The notes: generated by a model from the letters alone, not told the origin. A stretch of DNA of 64,000 nt from Cloacibacterium normanense (GCF_003860565.1 NZ_CP034157.1:1240001-1304000), one strand, 5' to 3'. Positions 27,225 to 35,538 are shown, counted from the first letter of the stretch. Numbers and translations: made by a program.

Positions 27225-28043
27225 ATGAAAACAGCACTTATTATTTCTGTATATAAAAACACTGCCGATTTAGCCGTCGTTTTAAAATCTGTAGAGCAAC
27301 AAAGTGTTTCTGACTTTATGACTGTGATTTCCGAGGATGGAAACAGTACAGAAATGGCTGATTTTGTAAAAAACTACAGTGGTAAATTAGATTTAATTCA
27401 CTTAACTCAAGAAGATCTAGGTTGGCAAAAAAATAAAGCGCTCAACAATACCATTAGAACAATAGATGCTGATTACTTTATTTTTATAGATGGTGATTGC
27501 GTTTTACACCCAAATTTTATAGAAAATCACTTAAAATTTGCTCGAGAAGATAGAATTTTAGCGGGTAAAAGAATCAAGCTAGGTCCTAACTATTCTGACC
27601 AATTAAGAAATGCAAAAACGGTTTCTGAGTTTGCAAAAGTGATACTTCCTGAGATAAAATCCATCAAAAAAGATGGTGCAAAATTCTATGAAGAAGGAAT
27701 TTATATTTCACCAAAATCTATATTTTCTTTCATTGCGTACCTTAGAAAAATGAGCCAAATAAAAGGTTGTAATTTTTCTTGTTACAAGTCAGCATTGGAA
27801 AAAATAAATGGTTTTAATGAAGATTATGTCTTGCCCGCAATTGGTGAAGATATTGACTTAACTTGGCGTTTTGAGGGAATGGGTTACCACTTGTATTCGC
27901 TTAGAAATTTTGCAGTACAATATCACCTTTATCACAAAGAAAATTGGAGTGACCAAAGTGTAAACGAAGCTATTATGAAAGAAAATCAAAGGCTAAAAAG
28001 ATACGTTACGCTTAATGGATTGAAAAAATTAGAAGAAAATTAA
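27225..28043 (+). CDS. Glycosyltransferase family 2 protein
   Basis: This is a second GT2 enzyme of 272 aa with the same order of motifs: ALIISVYKNTADLAVVLKS, VISEDGNSTEM, FIFIDGDCVLHPNF (DxD-type) and LPAIGEDIDLTWRFEGMGYH. The substrate is unknown. It lies 88 nt after the first GT2 gene on the same strand and may be on the same transcript. A 223-nt non-coding stretch with a 16-bp palindrome follows, then a terminator. Confidence 0.88.
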   Translation: MKTALIISVYKNTADLAVVLKSVEQQSVSDFMTVISEDGNSTEMADFVKNYSGKLDLIHLTQEDLGWQKNKALNNTIRTIDADYFIFIDGDCVLHPNFIENHLKFAREDRILAGKRIKLGPNYSDQLRNAKTVSEFAKVILPEIKSIKKDGAKFYEEGIYISPKSIFSFIAYLRKMSQIKGCNFSCYKSALEKINGFNEDYVLPAIGEDIDLTWRFEGMGYHLYSLRNFAVQYHLYHKENWSDQSVNEAIMKENQRLKRYVTLNGLKKLEEN

Positions 28044-28236
28044 TAAACCATCATAATCAGAAAAATCTAATTAATTTTTAAACGCAAAGATTAATTGCAT
28101 AAAACAAAAATAATCAAGAAAGCAAAGTTAAAATTCGCTAGCGAATTGATGAAGCTAAGAGGTTTAGATTGAAAAAAATAAAGTAAATAATTGAAATTCT
28201 TTGTGTTTTATGAATAAAAGACAACAATTTATAAAT
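28044..28236. repeat. Intergenic copy of the 'cgcaaag...gcaaagtt...attcgc' element
   Basis: The stretch has no gene. It contains AACGCAAAGATTAATTG, AAAGCAAAGTTAAAATTCGC and the perfect palindrome AATTCGCTAGCGAATT (28132-28147). The words match those in the repeats at 31.7, 32.0 and 51.5 kb. Confidence 0.5.
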
Positions 28237-28267
28237 AAAAAATCTACTCTTTACGAGTAGATTTTTT
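28237..28267. terminator. Bidirectional terminator
   Basis: AAAAAATCTACTC (28237-28249) and GAGTAGATTTTTT (28255-28267) form a stem over a 5-nt loop between the plus-strand GT2 genes and the convergent minus-strand gene. Confidence 0.85.
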
Positions 28268-29019
28268 TATGAGTCAAGACCTAAAAATCTTTTGATTTTA
28301 TATTTCCATAGATCTTTGGCAATATTGCTTTTATGCTTCCCAAGAAGGTAAACGTAATCATTCTTCTTTCTGATGTCTCCTGGAATTACATTGTATTTAA
28401 AATGATGTTTCCAAGCGACATAATTGAAACTCAATTGGTCTCTTTTAGAAAAGTTCTTCACGAAATACCACCATTCTTCCATGACTTTGATGAGCTTTTC
28501 GTGGGTATGTTTTCTTACTAACACTCCACCAGAAATAAGACCATTGTTTTCAGGATAGTTTTCAGATTTTAGAAAATCAACATGTTTTTTGATGACTTCT
28601 AAATCGTCTTTTACCTTATTTTCAGTTTCGGCTAATGCTACGATGGCTTCATATTCTTGATAAACGCAATTTCTAGGGTCCATAATGGTTTGATTGTGGT
28701 CAAAACACGCCATAGAAACTTCTTCATTCAAGAAATTTTTAATCAACAAATGTGGATTTTTTTTGATGATAAAATTACCATCAATATAAATGCTGTATTG
28801 ATAATCTTGCAAATGAAGATGTGGTAAAATTTTGTAGTACCTGTTGTTTCGGGTATTGTCTTGACCAACTGGCGGTTCTGTAACTACTACTACCTTCCAA
28901 CTAGAAGATGAAAGATTACGGTCTGTAAAACAAACGTAATCTACATTTTCGAACTGCGGTTGTTCAATAAGCTCATTATACCCTCCAAAAATAGCAGTGT
29001 ATACTACAATTTTCTCCAT
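28267..29019 (-). CDS. DUF616-type glycosyltransferase domain protein
   Basis: This 250-aa protein begins KIVVYTAIFGGYNELIEQP, then DYVCFTDR, RYYKILPHLHL and YSIYIDGNFIIKKNP. This pattern belongs to the DUF616 (TOD1/MUCI70-like) group of GT-A-type putative glycosyltransferases. IYIDGN takes the place of the DxD motif. The donor and acceptor are unknown. It starts directly after the dapD stop with no spacer, so it is co-transcribed with dapD, but no functional link to lysine synthesis is evident. Its closeness to two GT2 genes suggests glycan assembly. Confidence 0.75.
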   Translation of the reverse strand: MEKIVVYTAIFGGYNELIEQPQFENVDYVCFTDRNLSSSSWKVVVVTEPPVGQDNTRNNRYYKILPHLHLQDYQYSIYIDGNFIIKKNPHLLIKNFLNEEVSMACFDHNQTIMDPRNCVYQEYEAIVALAETENKVKDDLEVIKKHVDFLKSENYPENNGLISGGVLVRKHTHEKLIKVMEEWWYFVKNFSKRDQLSFNYVAWKHHFKYNVIPGDIRKKNDYVYLLGKHKSNIAKDLWKYKIKRFLGLDS

Positions 29020-29832
29020 TTATACTGCTACATTATTTTCTCTTAAAGCATCGTTAAGAGAGGTTTTCTTATCTGTAGATTCTTTTCTTTTACCGATAAT
29101 TAAAGCACAAGGAACTTGGAATTCGCCTGCAGGAAATTGCTTCGTATAACTTCCCGGAATCACCACAGAACGTGCAGGAACTCTACCTTTCAATTCTACT
29201 GGAGTATCACCCGTAACGTCTATAATTTTAGTAGAAGCTGTAAGCACTACATTTGCACCTAAAACCGCTTCTTTTTCTACATGAACTCCTTCTACTACAA
29301 TACATCTAGAACCTACGAAACAATCATCTTCAATGATTACTGGAGCTGCTTGTAATGGCTCGAGAACTCCACCAATTCCTACTCCACCGCTTAAGTGAAC
29401 GTTTTTACCAATTTGAGCACAAGAACCTACCGTTGCCCAAGTATCTACCATAGTTCCGGAATCTACATACGCCCCAATGTTTACATAAGAAGGCATTAAA
29501 ATAACTCCCGGAGAAATATAAGCCCCTTCTCTTGCTACAGCATGAGGAACCACTCTCACTCCTTTTTCAGCATAATTTTTCTTCAAAGGAATTTTATCAT
29601 GGAATTCAAAAGGACCTACTTCTATGGTTTCCATTTTCTGAATAGGGAAATACATTACTACTGCTTTTTTCACCCATTCGTTTACTTGCCAACCGTTTTC
29701 TGTAGGTTCAGCAACACGCAATTCGCCTTTATCTAAAAGAGCAATCACTTCTCTAATGGCAGTTTTACTCTCTTCTTTTTGTAATAAATCTCTGTTATCC
29801 CAAATGTTCTCAATGGTTTGTTGTAAAGACAT
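29020..29832 (-). CDS. dapD: 2,3,4,5-tetrahydropyridine-2,6-dicarboxylate N-succinyltransferase
   Basis: This left-handed beta-helix acyltransferase of the succinylase branch of lysine/diaminopimelate synthesis uses succinyl-CoA. GVILMPSYVNIGAYVDSGTMVDTWATVGSCAQIGKNVHLSGGVGIGGVLEP is the hexapeptide-repeat core in order (key residues V-N-I-G and G-S-C-A-Q-I-G). PVIIEDDCFVGSRC and GSYTKQFPAGEF follow. It is 270 aa, the family length. Confidence 0.97.
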   Translation of the reverse strand: MSLQQTIENIWDNRDLLQKEESKTAIREVIALLDKGELRVAEPTENGWQVNEWVKKAVVMYFPIQKMETIEVGPFEFHDKIPLKKNYAEKGVRVVPHAVAREGAYISPGVILMPSYVNIGAYVDSGTMVDTWATVGSCAQIGKNVHLSGGVGIGGVLEPLQAAPVIIEDDCFVGSRCIVVEGVHVEKEAVLGANVVLTASTKIIDVTGDTPVELKGRVPARSVVIPGSYTKQFPAGEFQVPCALIIGKRKESTDKKTSLNDALRENNVAV

Positions 29833-29852
29833 AATTATTTTATTTTTTTTAG

Positions 29853-30317
29853 TTAAAATTGAAAATTATCCAGCAATTCAGCCTCTGGAAAATACTCTGC
29901 AAAGGTATTAGATAATTTTGAATTTTTAAATTTTATTAGACTATAACTGCCATCGTAAGCATAAATCTCTATTTCGGCGTCATCTCTTAAAAAATCATTA
30001 TACCAAATTTCTGGATTTCCTTCTACATAAGGCAAATTTTCTAAGTCTAAGACAATCTCTTTATCCTTGGGAATAGCTGCAAAATATCCATAATTGAACT
30101 TGACATCTTTTTGGGCTAAGTCTAAAAAATTTTCAGCATCAAATATTTCATAATTGCTGGAAAAATTCTGAATCGGCAAGTCCTTTTCAGGAGAGAGGAA
30201 AAGGTAATCTGTTATTAAAAACTGATACTCTTTCAGTTCACTTTCTATAGGTTTTAAGAGTGAACCTAAATGTGTATGATAAGGTAAATTTTTAAGTTTT
30301 TGGATAATATAATTCAT
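29853..30317 (-). CDS. Hypothetical protein (154 aa)
   Basis: No family is recognised. The protein is soluble and acidic, has no signal peptide and is rich in aromatic residues (YDGSYSLIKF, EIWYNDFLRDD). It starts 3 nt after the NlpC/P60 lipoprotein gene stop and ends 20 nt before dapD, so the three are probably one transcription unit. Its acidic make-up resembles small SMI1/immunity-like proteins, but I see no diagnostic motif and give no function. Confidence 0.65.
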   Translation of the reverse strand: MNYIIQKLKNLPYHTHLGSLLKPIESELKEYQFLITDYLFLSPEKDLPIQNFSSNYEIFDAENFLDLAQKDVKFNYGYFAAIPKDKEIVLDLENLPYVEGNPEIWYNDFLRDDAEIEIYAYDGSYSLIKFKNSKLSNTFAEYFPEAELLDNFQF

Positions 30318-30320
30318 TAT

Positions 30321-30845
30321 TTAGAGTACTCTTTTGGCAAAGAGAAAAGCTTTGTTCCAATATTTTTCGTTTAGCGAAGATACGATTACTCCTTTAGAAG
30401 TAGAAGCATGAATGAAGGTAATTTCTCCTCTGTTTTTAATTTCTTTTACGATGCCAACATGCGAAACCACTCCATTACCATTGGTCGCAAAAAACAACAA
30501 ATCTCCGGGTTTTGCTTCCCAAATTTCTATTTTTTTTCCTTGTAATGCTTGGTCAGAAGAGCGTCTTGGCAATTTCACCTTGTTTTCATTGTAAACATTG
30601 ATGACCAAACCGCTGCAATCTAGACCAGACTTGCTGGTTCCTCCCAGTTTATAAGGAGCACCTAAGAAATCTTCTGCGTCATTTAGGATTTTTTTGACTT
30701 GATAAGAATTTTGACCTTCAAATTTGGAGGTTAGGTTTCTAAGGTTCTCTGTGGAAGTGTTAGGTTTGTGAGACACCGTTTTGCGGGAGCCACAAGAAAT
30801 TACCGTGAGTATCAATACGACTAGAAAAAGTATTCTTTTATTCAT
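30321..30845 (-). CDS. NlpC/P60 family lipoprotein, probable peptidoglycan endopeptidase
   Basis: The N-terminus has a lipoprotein signal with the lipobox ILTVISCGS, so Cys18 would be lipidated. The C-terminal NlpC/P60 domain (from about residue 55) has the catalytic Cys in GLDCSGLVINVY, the His in VSHVGIVKE and the third polar residue in FIHASTSKGV. Such enzymes cut cell-wall peptide stems in the periplasm. It is 174 aa. A -7 box lies about 92 nt upstream. It heads the unit with the 154-aa gene and dapD. Confidence 0.92.
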   Translation of the reverse strand: MNKRILFLVVLILTVISCGSRKTVSHKPNTSTENLRNLTSKFEGQNSYQVKKILNDAEDFLGAPYKLGGTSKSGLDCSGLVINVYNENKVKLPRRSSDQALQGKKIEIWEAKPGDLLFFATNGNGVVSHVGIVKEIKNRGEITFIHASTSKGVIVSSLNEKYWNKAFLFAKRVL

Positions 30846-30936
30846 GATTCAGTTTTCCCTCTTTTTAGGATATTACAACGATTTATTCATTATTGGAATT
30901 CTTCGCTTATAACACCTTTCATTTACTACTTTGACA

Positions 30937-30944
30937 CAAATATA
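30937..30944 (-). promoter_or_regulatory. Predicted -7 box for the NlpC/P60 gene
   Basis: On the minus strand this reads TATATTTG, an exact TAnnTTTG match, implying a 5' leader of roughly 86 nt. Confidence 0.5.
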
Positions 30945-30966
30945 ACATTTATTATTTATATATCAA

Positions 30967-30999
30967 CTATACTATAACTATACTATAACTATATATTAA
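30967..30999. repeat. 11-bp tandem repeat, three copies
   Basis: CTATACTATAA occurs at 30967-30977 and 30978-30988, with a third imperfect copy CTATATATTAA at 30989-30999. It lies directly upstream of the -33 element of the 214-aa gene and between two divergent promoters. Confidence 0.8.
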
Positions 31000-31001
31000 A
31001 G

Positions 31002-31032
31002 TTGTGCATGTCATGACGATTCCTTACTTTTG
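31002..31032 (+). promoter_or_regulatory. Predicted promoter of the 214-aa gene
   Basis: TTG (31002-31004), a 20-nt spacer and TACTTTTG (31025-31032) give a full match to TTG-N20-TAnnTTTG. The ATG follows 19 nt later. Confidence 0.7.
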
Positions 31033-31051
31033 ATATTCATTTAATTAACCC

Positions 31052-31696
31052 ATGGCGAGATACAAGAGCATTTTACAATTTCAGGGGTCTATAGATGGTT
31101 TAGTTTTTTATGAACTGAACGGTGTTTCTGTGGTGCGCAAGAAAAGTGGTTTTAATCGAGATGATTTTAAAACCAAGGAAAATTATGCTCGAGTAAGAGA
31201 AAACAGCAGTGAGTTTGGGCATTGTTCTAAAACGGGGAAAATGCTCAGAAATGCCATTTATCCTTATTATAAAAATTGTGGAGACCGATATCTGTATCAA
31301 AAATTCGCAAAATTAATGACCGCGATTAAAGATTTTGACAGCATTTCTGAACGTGGAAAAAGGACTGTTTACCAAGGTTTGAAAACCACAGATGGTAAAA
31401 AGTTGCTTTCTTCATTTGTTTTTGGAAAAATTTCTTCGGCGAAGGATTTTATTAAAAAAACAAGTTATGATGATGGGATTTATGTAGAGCTGAATACGCC
31501 ACTTACTCTACCCTCTCTGCATTTGGTTTCTATTTTACCGAATTTTGAAAGTTACCGTTTTGAGATTCAAGAGCAAAAAGTTAGTATTGATAATGGTATT
31601 TTCACTTTTGATTCCTATTTTCAAGAGGAGGAAGCTTTGCAGTTTGTTGTTATTTATGATGGTGAGGAGATTCTTGGGATGGGGTTTTTAGCCTAA
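31052..31696 (+). CDS. Conserved hypothetical protein (214 aa)
   Basis: No family name is recognised. The N-terminal half is basic (ARYKSILQFQGSIDGLVFYELNGVSVVRKKSG...) and the C-terminal half is beta-rich and acidic. There is no signal peptide, membrane helix or enzyme motif. The N-terminus resembles proteins I have seen repeatedly in Flavobacteriia next to repeats or phage-like regions, which is only an impression. It has a strong predicted promoter with an 11-bp tandem repeat above it, and a duplicated 256-274-bp repeat below. Confidence 0.65.
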   Translation: MARYKSILQFQGSIDGLVFYELNGVSVVRKKSGFNRDDFKTKENYARVRENSSEFGHCSKTGKMLRNAIYPYYKNCGDRYLYQKFAKLMTAIKDFDSISERGKRTVYQGLKTTDGKKLLSSFVFGKISSAKDFIKKTSYDDGIYVELNTPLTLPSLHLVSILPNFESYRFEIQEQKVSIDNGIFTFDSYFQEEEALQFVVIYDGEEILGMGFLA

Positions 31697-31892
31697 ATGG
31701 TTTTACACGCAAAGATTTTTTTTATTCTCATTATGTTTAAGGAAGCAAAGTTGGCGAAATTCATTCGCTTTGAAGCGATGGGGAAACTGATGTGATGATG
31801 TGGTGATGAGATGGAGGCCACGGATTAAAAATATGAGGCATTGGGTTTTATGCAAAACTACAGCTCCAAAAGAAAATGCCACTGTGACAGAG

Positions 31893-31932
31893 ACAATTTT
31901 CTTTTCCCCGACCCTAAAGGGTGGAAAATTGT
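31893..31932. repeat. ACAATTTTC...GAAAATTGT hairpin, copy 1
   Basis: The outer arms are ACAATTTTC (31893-31901) and GAAAATTGT (31924-31932), and the inner arms are ACCCT (31911-31915) and AGGGT (31918-31922). The same element lies at 32170-32209. A longer relative is at 34395-34455, and one half-element is at 41357. Confidence 0.75.
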
Positions 31933-32169
31933 TTATAGTTAGTTGTGAATTCTGATTCTTTTTACACGCAAAGATTTTTTATATCCTTTATGTTTTTAAG
32001 GGAGCAAAGTTGGCGAAATTCATTCGCTATGAAGCAGGGTGGAAAATGATGCGGGATGATGTGATAATGTGATGATGTGGTGATGAGATGGAGGTCACGG
32101 ATTAAAAATATGAGGCATTGGGTCTTATGCAAAACTACAGCTCCAAAAGACAATACCACTTTAACAGAC

Positions 32170-32209
32170 ACAATTTTCTTTTCCCCGACCCTAAAGGGTG
32201 GAAAATTGT
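32170..32209. repeat. ACAATTTTC...GAAAATTGT hairpin, copy 2
   Basis: Identical in sequence to the hairpin at 31893-31932 and part of the second tandem copy. Confidence 0.75.
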
Positions 32210-32233
32210 TTATAGTTAGTTGTGAATTCTGAT

Positions 32234-32379
32234 AAGTTTTGAATGTTTTAAATAATCTGAGGCATTGGGTTAAGTTAAGTAAAGTAGTTTGTTTTTAAAT
32301 TTTACTATGTAACACAAGAAAGAATTCGTGTGGTAGTAGATTCTCTTTAATCATAATTTTTAAGATAAAACGAATTTAA
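32234..32379. other. Spacer without gene
   Basis: AT-rich, with a short remnant of the preceding repeat (GAGGCATTGGGTTAAG). Nothing else is recognised. Confidence 0.4.
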
Positions 32380-32898
32380 TTATAAATGAACTGGAATTTC
32401 AATTAACAATCCTTTATTAAAATATTTTTTTAACTTCATAAAAGATATATTTCTTCCATCATTTTCTAATTCATTAATTAATCTCTTAGACATACCCGTT
32501 CTTTCTGCTAATTCTAACACCGAGACATTCTGTTTTACACGTAGAATTTTCAATTGAGGCCCTAATCGATATATTTTATAAACGTTATTGAATTGGAAAG
32601 GTTTCAGATTGATCTCTTTTAGGAGAATATTCTTTAATGCTATCCAAAATGAATTCTCTGAAGAATGAAATTGAATAAAGACTTGTTGAGTTTTAACACG
32701 ATATGCTTCAAACAATAACTGTTTAAATTCGGTAATTTCTTTAGAATTAATTTTCTTTTTGTTAAAATAATCAATTGACTCTGCAATTTCATCATCAAAA
32801 AATGATTCAATTTCTAGTAAAATATTCAGTTTATTATTCTCTGAAAGCCTTAAGAATGTTGAACGCATTTTTTCAATTTGTTTTTCTTCGATGGTCAT
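32380..32898 (-). CDS. Protein with C-terminal XRE-type helix-turn-helix
   Basis: This is 172 aa. The C-terminal third (about residues 115-165) reads LRVKQNVSVLELAERTGMSKRLINELENDGRNIS, a classic helix-turn-helix of the XRE type. The N-terminal two thirds are helical and charged without a known domain. It is probably a DNA-binding regulator in the cytosol. It lies 62 nt downstream of the 313-aa gene on the same strand, so they may form an operon. Its targets are unknown. Confidence 0.65.
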   Translation of the reverse strand: MTIEEKQIEKMRSTFLRLSENNKLNILLEIESFFDDEIAESIDYFNKKKINSKEITEFKQLLFEAYRVKTQQVFIQFHSSENSFWIALKNILLKEINLKPFQFNNVYKIYRLGPQLKILRVKQNVSVLELAERTGMSKRLINELENDGRNISFMKLKKYFNKGLLIEIPVHL

Positions 32899-32960
32899 TT
32901 ATTTTATGTATTTGAGTTATATATTATGATATTATTTTTTTTGGCAGCAGGATTTATCAA

Positions 32961-33902
32961 TCAAAAAGGGAAATCTGAAAAATCATCATTCGAATAATTT
33001 TGATCTTCTTTTTCTGTTATGGGATTTGGGAAAGGAATCCAATCAAAATACTTAAGCAATACCTCTGAAAGATTCTGGATGTAATAAACGTCTAATAAAT
33101 TAAATTTAATTTTATCTACCAAAAAATATCCATTTTTAAAATCTGACTCATAGGGAAATCCATAAATATGATTATGCAAATCATGATCACATCTGATGAG
33201 CCAATCTTTAATGGATTCTTCTGAAATTACAGGTATATTTATAAATTCTTGCCAATATTTATATGCTAGTTTTTCGGCTTTCATCATGGAGACTACAAAA
33301 CTTAATTTAGAAATGTAATCTATAACTTCTTTTTTATAACGGTAAGTTTTACCGTTAAAGATCTCGGACCAATTTTGAAGTTTTTCATAATTTTGATACC
33401 ACTCTACACAAAAATCGGCAGACAAAATTCCCTCATTCTCTATTTCTGTTTCTATCTCTTTTACTGCTTTGGTCGATAATCGCTCGTCTTGAAAATTTTT
33501 AACGGTTGGCAGATAGTTGACCTTATCTTCTTCATAAAAAGAAATACTAGACCATTCGGTTTCAATTTCTTTATCTATGGGGGAGAAAGAGCCACACTTG
33601 TATATGTCTGTATAGTCATCTTCAGTTTCATCAAAAATCAAACTCATCATAGATACATTTTCTGAGTTTATGAAAGAATAACCCGTTTTTTCTTTATTGC
33701 ATGATCCGCAATGACCTTTGCATGCTTTAAAATTAAGATCTACACCTTCATAGGTTTTTATTTTTGTGAAATAGCGTCTCAACTCTTCTACAAAAATATC
33801 TTTAGGAACATCTTGATACGCTTGTCCATCATTAAGTAATACCTCTAACATGTCTGCATCAAGGTTCTCGAAAGCTTTGATTATGAGTTGTTTTTTGTTC
33901 AT
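32961..33902 (-). CDS. Hypothetical protein with Cys-rich cluster (313 aa)
   Basis: No family is recognised. Near residue 60 the sequence FKACKGHCGSCNKEKTGYSF has three cysteines and a histidine in a C-x3-H-C-x2-C arrangement, suggesting a zinc- or cluster-binding site. Another Cys follows in IYKCGSFSP. The rest is acidic and helical, with no signal peptide. It precedes the XRE-type gene in the same direction. Its role is unknown. Confidence 0.6.
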   Translation of the reverse strand: MNKKQLIIKAFENLDADMLEVLLNDGQAYQDVPKDIFVEELRRYFTKIKTYEGVDLNFKACKGHCGSCNKEKTGYSFINSENVSMMSLIFDETEDDYTDIYKCGSFSPIDKEIETEWSSISFYEEDKVNYLPTVKNFQDERLSTKAVKEIETEIENEGILSADFCVEWYQNYEKLQNWSEIFNGKTYRYKKEVIDYISKLSFVVSMMKAEKLAYKYWQEFINIPVISEESIKDWLIRCDHDLHNHIYGFPYESDFKNGYFLVDKIKFNLLDVYYIQNLSEVLLKYFDWIPFPNPITEKEDQNYSNDDFSDFPF

Positions 33903-34033
33903 TTTAATTTAGTGGAATATTTTTATAAAAAAAGCGAAGCTGAATTACATTCAAGCCCTCCAATTACAATCATATTACTCGATCATTAAAACCAAGATTA
34001 AGTATAAGTTCTTAATCAAAATTCTTGTATTCT
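33903..34033. other. Spacer without gene
   Basis: This 131-nt AT-rich stretch has nothing recognised apart from a short AGCGAAGCTGAATTACATTC word. Confidence 0.3.
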
Positions 34034-34228
34034 TTACATCACCTCTACTCTACAGTTTCGGTTGATTTCGTTTACTATATCTACTATTTGTAGGGCTTTT
34101 TCATTTCCAAAAAGATGAATAATACCACGAGTATCAATATCTTTGAAAGGGTATTCCATTAATTGTTTAATTTCTACCACACCATTTTCTGAGAAATAAT
34201 CTATGATTAGGTTTACGGGTTTTATATG
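34034..34228 (-). pseudogene. Gene remnant without start codon
   Basis: A 64-codon open stretch on the minus strand begins just after an in-frame TAG and has no proper start. It reads as ordinary protein: KPVNLIIDYFSENGVVEIKQ, then MEYPFKDIDTRGIIHLFGNE and ALQIVDIVNEINRNCRVEVM before TAA. Composition and codon use match coding DNA here. I take it as the 3' end of a lost gene. The family is unknown. A TAAATTTG box lies about 64 nt upstream (34299-34292), so it may still be transcribed. Confidence 0.5.
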
Positions 34229-34527
34229 CTACCACTAAATACTTAAGTGAATTTAGTTTATACTTTAAATCTTCTGCTTATTGGTTTCTAACAAATTTAA
34301 GTAAAATGGATGAAATAAAATTATGGAAAACCGTAATTTTTATAATGTGTCTTTGACAGGTTGGATTAGACAAGCTCTACCACAGGTGGAGGAAATAATT
34401 TTCTTTTTCCCTACTCTGACTTCGACTACGTTCAGTCACCGAGGAGGAAAATTGTTTATTGCAATTGTAAATTCTGGAAAGTTTTGTTAATTTAAAGTCA
34501 CTTATTAGAAATCTGCGTCATCGCGGA
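34229..34527. repeat. Gene-free stretch with repeat fragments
   Basis: It contains a repeated promoter-like block at 34285-34325 (similar to 35195-35230) and a variant of the AATTTTC...GAAAATT hairpin at 34395-34455. The hairpin is interrupted by TGACTTCGACTACGTTCAGTCA, a word that recurs almost identically at 41287-41308. No coding frame is convincing. Confidence 0.6.
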
Positions 34528-35013
34528 TTATTCTATTTTCTTTAGTAATCTATAATAAATAACGTTCCCCTTTCCATCGTCTAAGGTCATAATCAGATTT
34601 CCCTTTTTTAAGAAATCATTGATGTCAACTGCAAACAAATTTACGCCCCAAAATTCCTGATAATCTTTTATTTCTTTATTATCGATAGTCAAAAACTGCC
34701 CATTATATTGGTAATTTGGTGTTTTGTTTGCTGGTAAAACATCAAAAATTTCTTTGAGTTCTTTTGCTGAATAATTGTAGTCTTTGTCTGACATCATAGA
34801 ATACACTTTGCCATTTTCACAAAATGCAAACCATTGATATTTCTGCGGCCAAGGATTAACTTTATTCAATTTCTCTTCATTTGGGAGTTCGACTTTTTTC
34901 CAAAATCCTATTAGCTCTGAAAGTTTTGGAGGTCCTCCAGCTTCAGATTTAGTTTCTTGTCCGAAAACAGAAAATGTAAACAAAGTCATTAAAATCAGTA
35001 GTGTGTTTTTCAT
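34528..35013 (-). CDS. Exported hypothetical protein (161 aa)
   Basis: The start at 35013 gives a clean signal peptide, MKNTLLILMTLFTFSVFGQ, with predicted cleavage after FGQ. An upstream in-frame ATG would add seven residues. The mature part (PKLSELIGFWKKVELPNEE..., YNGQFLTIDNKEIKDYQEFWGV, GNVIYYRLLKKIE) resembles lipocalin-like small periplasmic proteins in size and beta content, but I cannot assign a family. It is probably periplasmic. A TAAATTTG box is at 35212-35205. Confidence 0.65.
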   Translation of the reverse strand: MKNTLLILMTLFTFSVFGQETKSEAGGPPKLSELIGFWKKVELPNEEKLNKVNPWPQKYQWFAFCENGKVYSMMSDKDYNYSAKELKEIFDVLPANKTPNYQYNGQFLTIDNKEIKDYQEFWGVNLFAVDINDFLKKGNLIMTLDDGKGNVIYYRLLKKIE

Positions 35014-35204
35014 TGCTATAAATGTAAATTTCATTATTTATACTGTTTCACTCTAATATTTGAAGTGTTTTTATAATTACCACCAACACTCAAATAGACC
35101 AAGTATAGTTGTAAGACACTTATAATGAAATAAATATTCGTTTGTAATTTATTGTAAGTAATTGTTTGAGTTCGGTATTTGAGTTTTTGTTTATTAGTTT
35201 ATAA

Positions 35205-35212
35205 CAAATTTA
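35205..35212 (-). promoter_or_regulatory. Predicted -7 box, repeated promoter block
   Basis: On the minus strand this reads TAAATTTG within a block that has a near copy around 34292-34299 and a weaker one around 36031-36063. It would drive the exported-protein gene with a long leader. Confidence 0.4.
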
Positions 35213-35272
35213 ATTAAAATGAATGAAATGAGTTTTGAAAAGACACTGATTAGAAATCCAGTCCATCGGGTC

Positions 35273-35506
35273 TTACCTATTTAACTCTGGTATTTTTAGC
35301 ACGAGATTGCCATAATGTTTTTTCATTCCAAAAATGATTTTTCTACCTTTAATAGCAATTAATTTAGGCTCAAATTTAATTTTTTAGGGATATTCTCTAT
35401 CCAAATAATTTAATAATTCTTTTTCTATCTCTTCAAGACTCATATCAGAAAACAAATTTTGTTTATCATTTTCTTTAATGACTTTATGATTACCCCATTT
35501 TGACAT
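35273..35506 (-). pseudogene. Small gene with an in-frame stop codon
   Basis: The frame from ATG 35506 encodes MSKWGNHKVIKENDKQ..., SLEEIEKELLNYLDREYP, then TAA at 35384-35386. It continues in the same frame as KIKFEPKLIAIKGRKIIFG, MKKHYGNLVLKIPELNR and a final TAA at 35273-35275. Continuous coding character on both sides of the stop argues for a nonsense mutation in a 77-codon gene. It begins 32 nt after the next gene upstream (ending 35539), so it was probably its operon partner. The 40-aa truncated product could still be made. The family is unknown. Confidence 0.5.
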
Positions 35507-35538
35507 TTTAATAACGTTTTAGGTTACTTATTTCTAAT

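Larger units (their letters stand above)
31701..32233. repeat. Imperfect tandem duplication (256-bp and 274-bp copies)
   Basis: Copy 1 (31701-31956) and copy 2 (31960-32233) both run from TTTTACACGCAAAG through GGCGAAATTCATTCGCT, GTGATGATGTGGTGATGAG, AAATATGAGGCATTGGGT and CTACAGCTCCAAAAGA to a hairpin and TTGTGAATTCTGAT. No gene is present; a 60-codon minus-strand frame here is incidental. A short third remnant (TCTGAGGCATTGGGTT) lies near 32257. Confidence 0.9.

Noticed and set aside
31962-32171. 69-codon minus-strand frame in the tandem duplication
   Set aside because: It lies wholly in repeat sequence, is not preserved in the other copy, and has no protein-like pattern.
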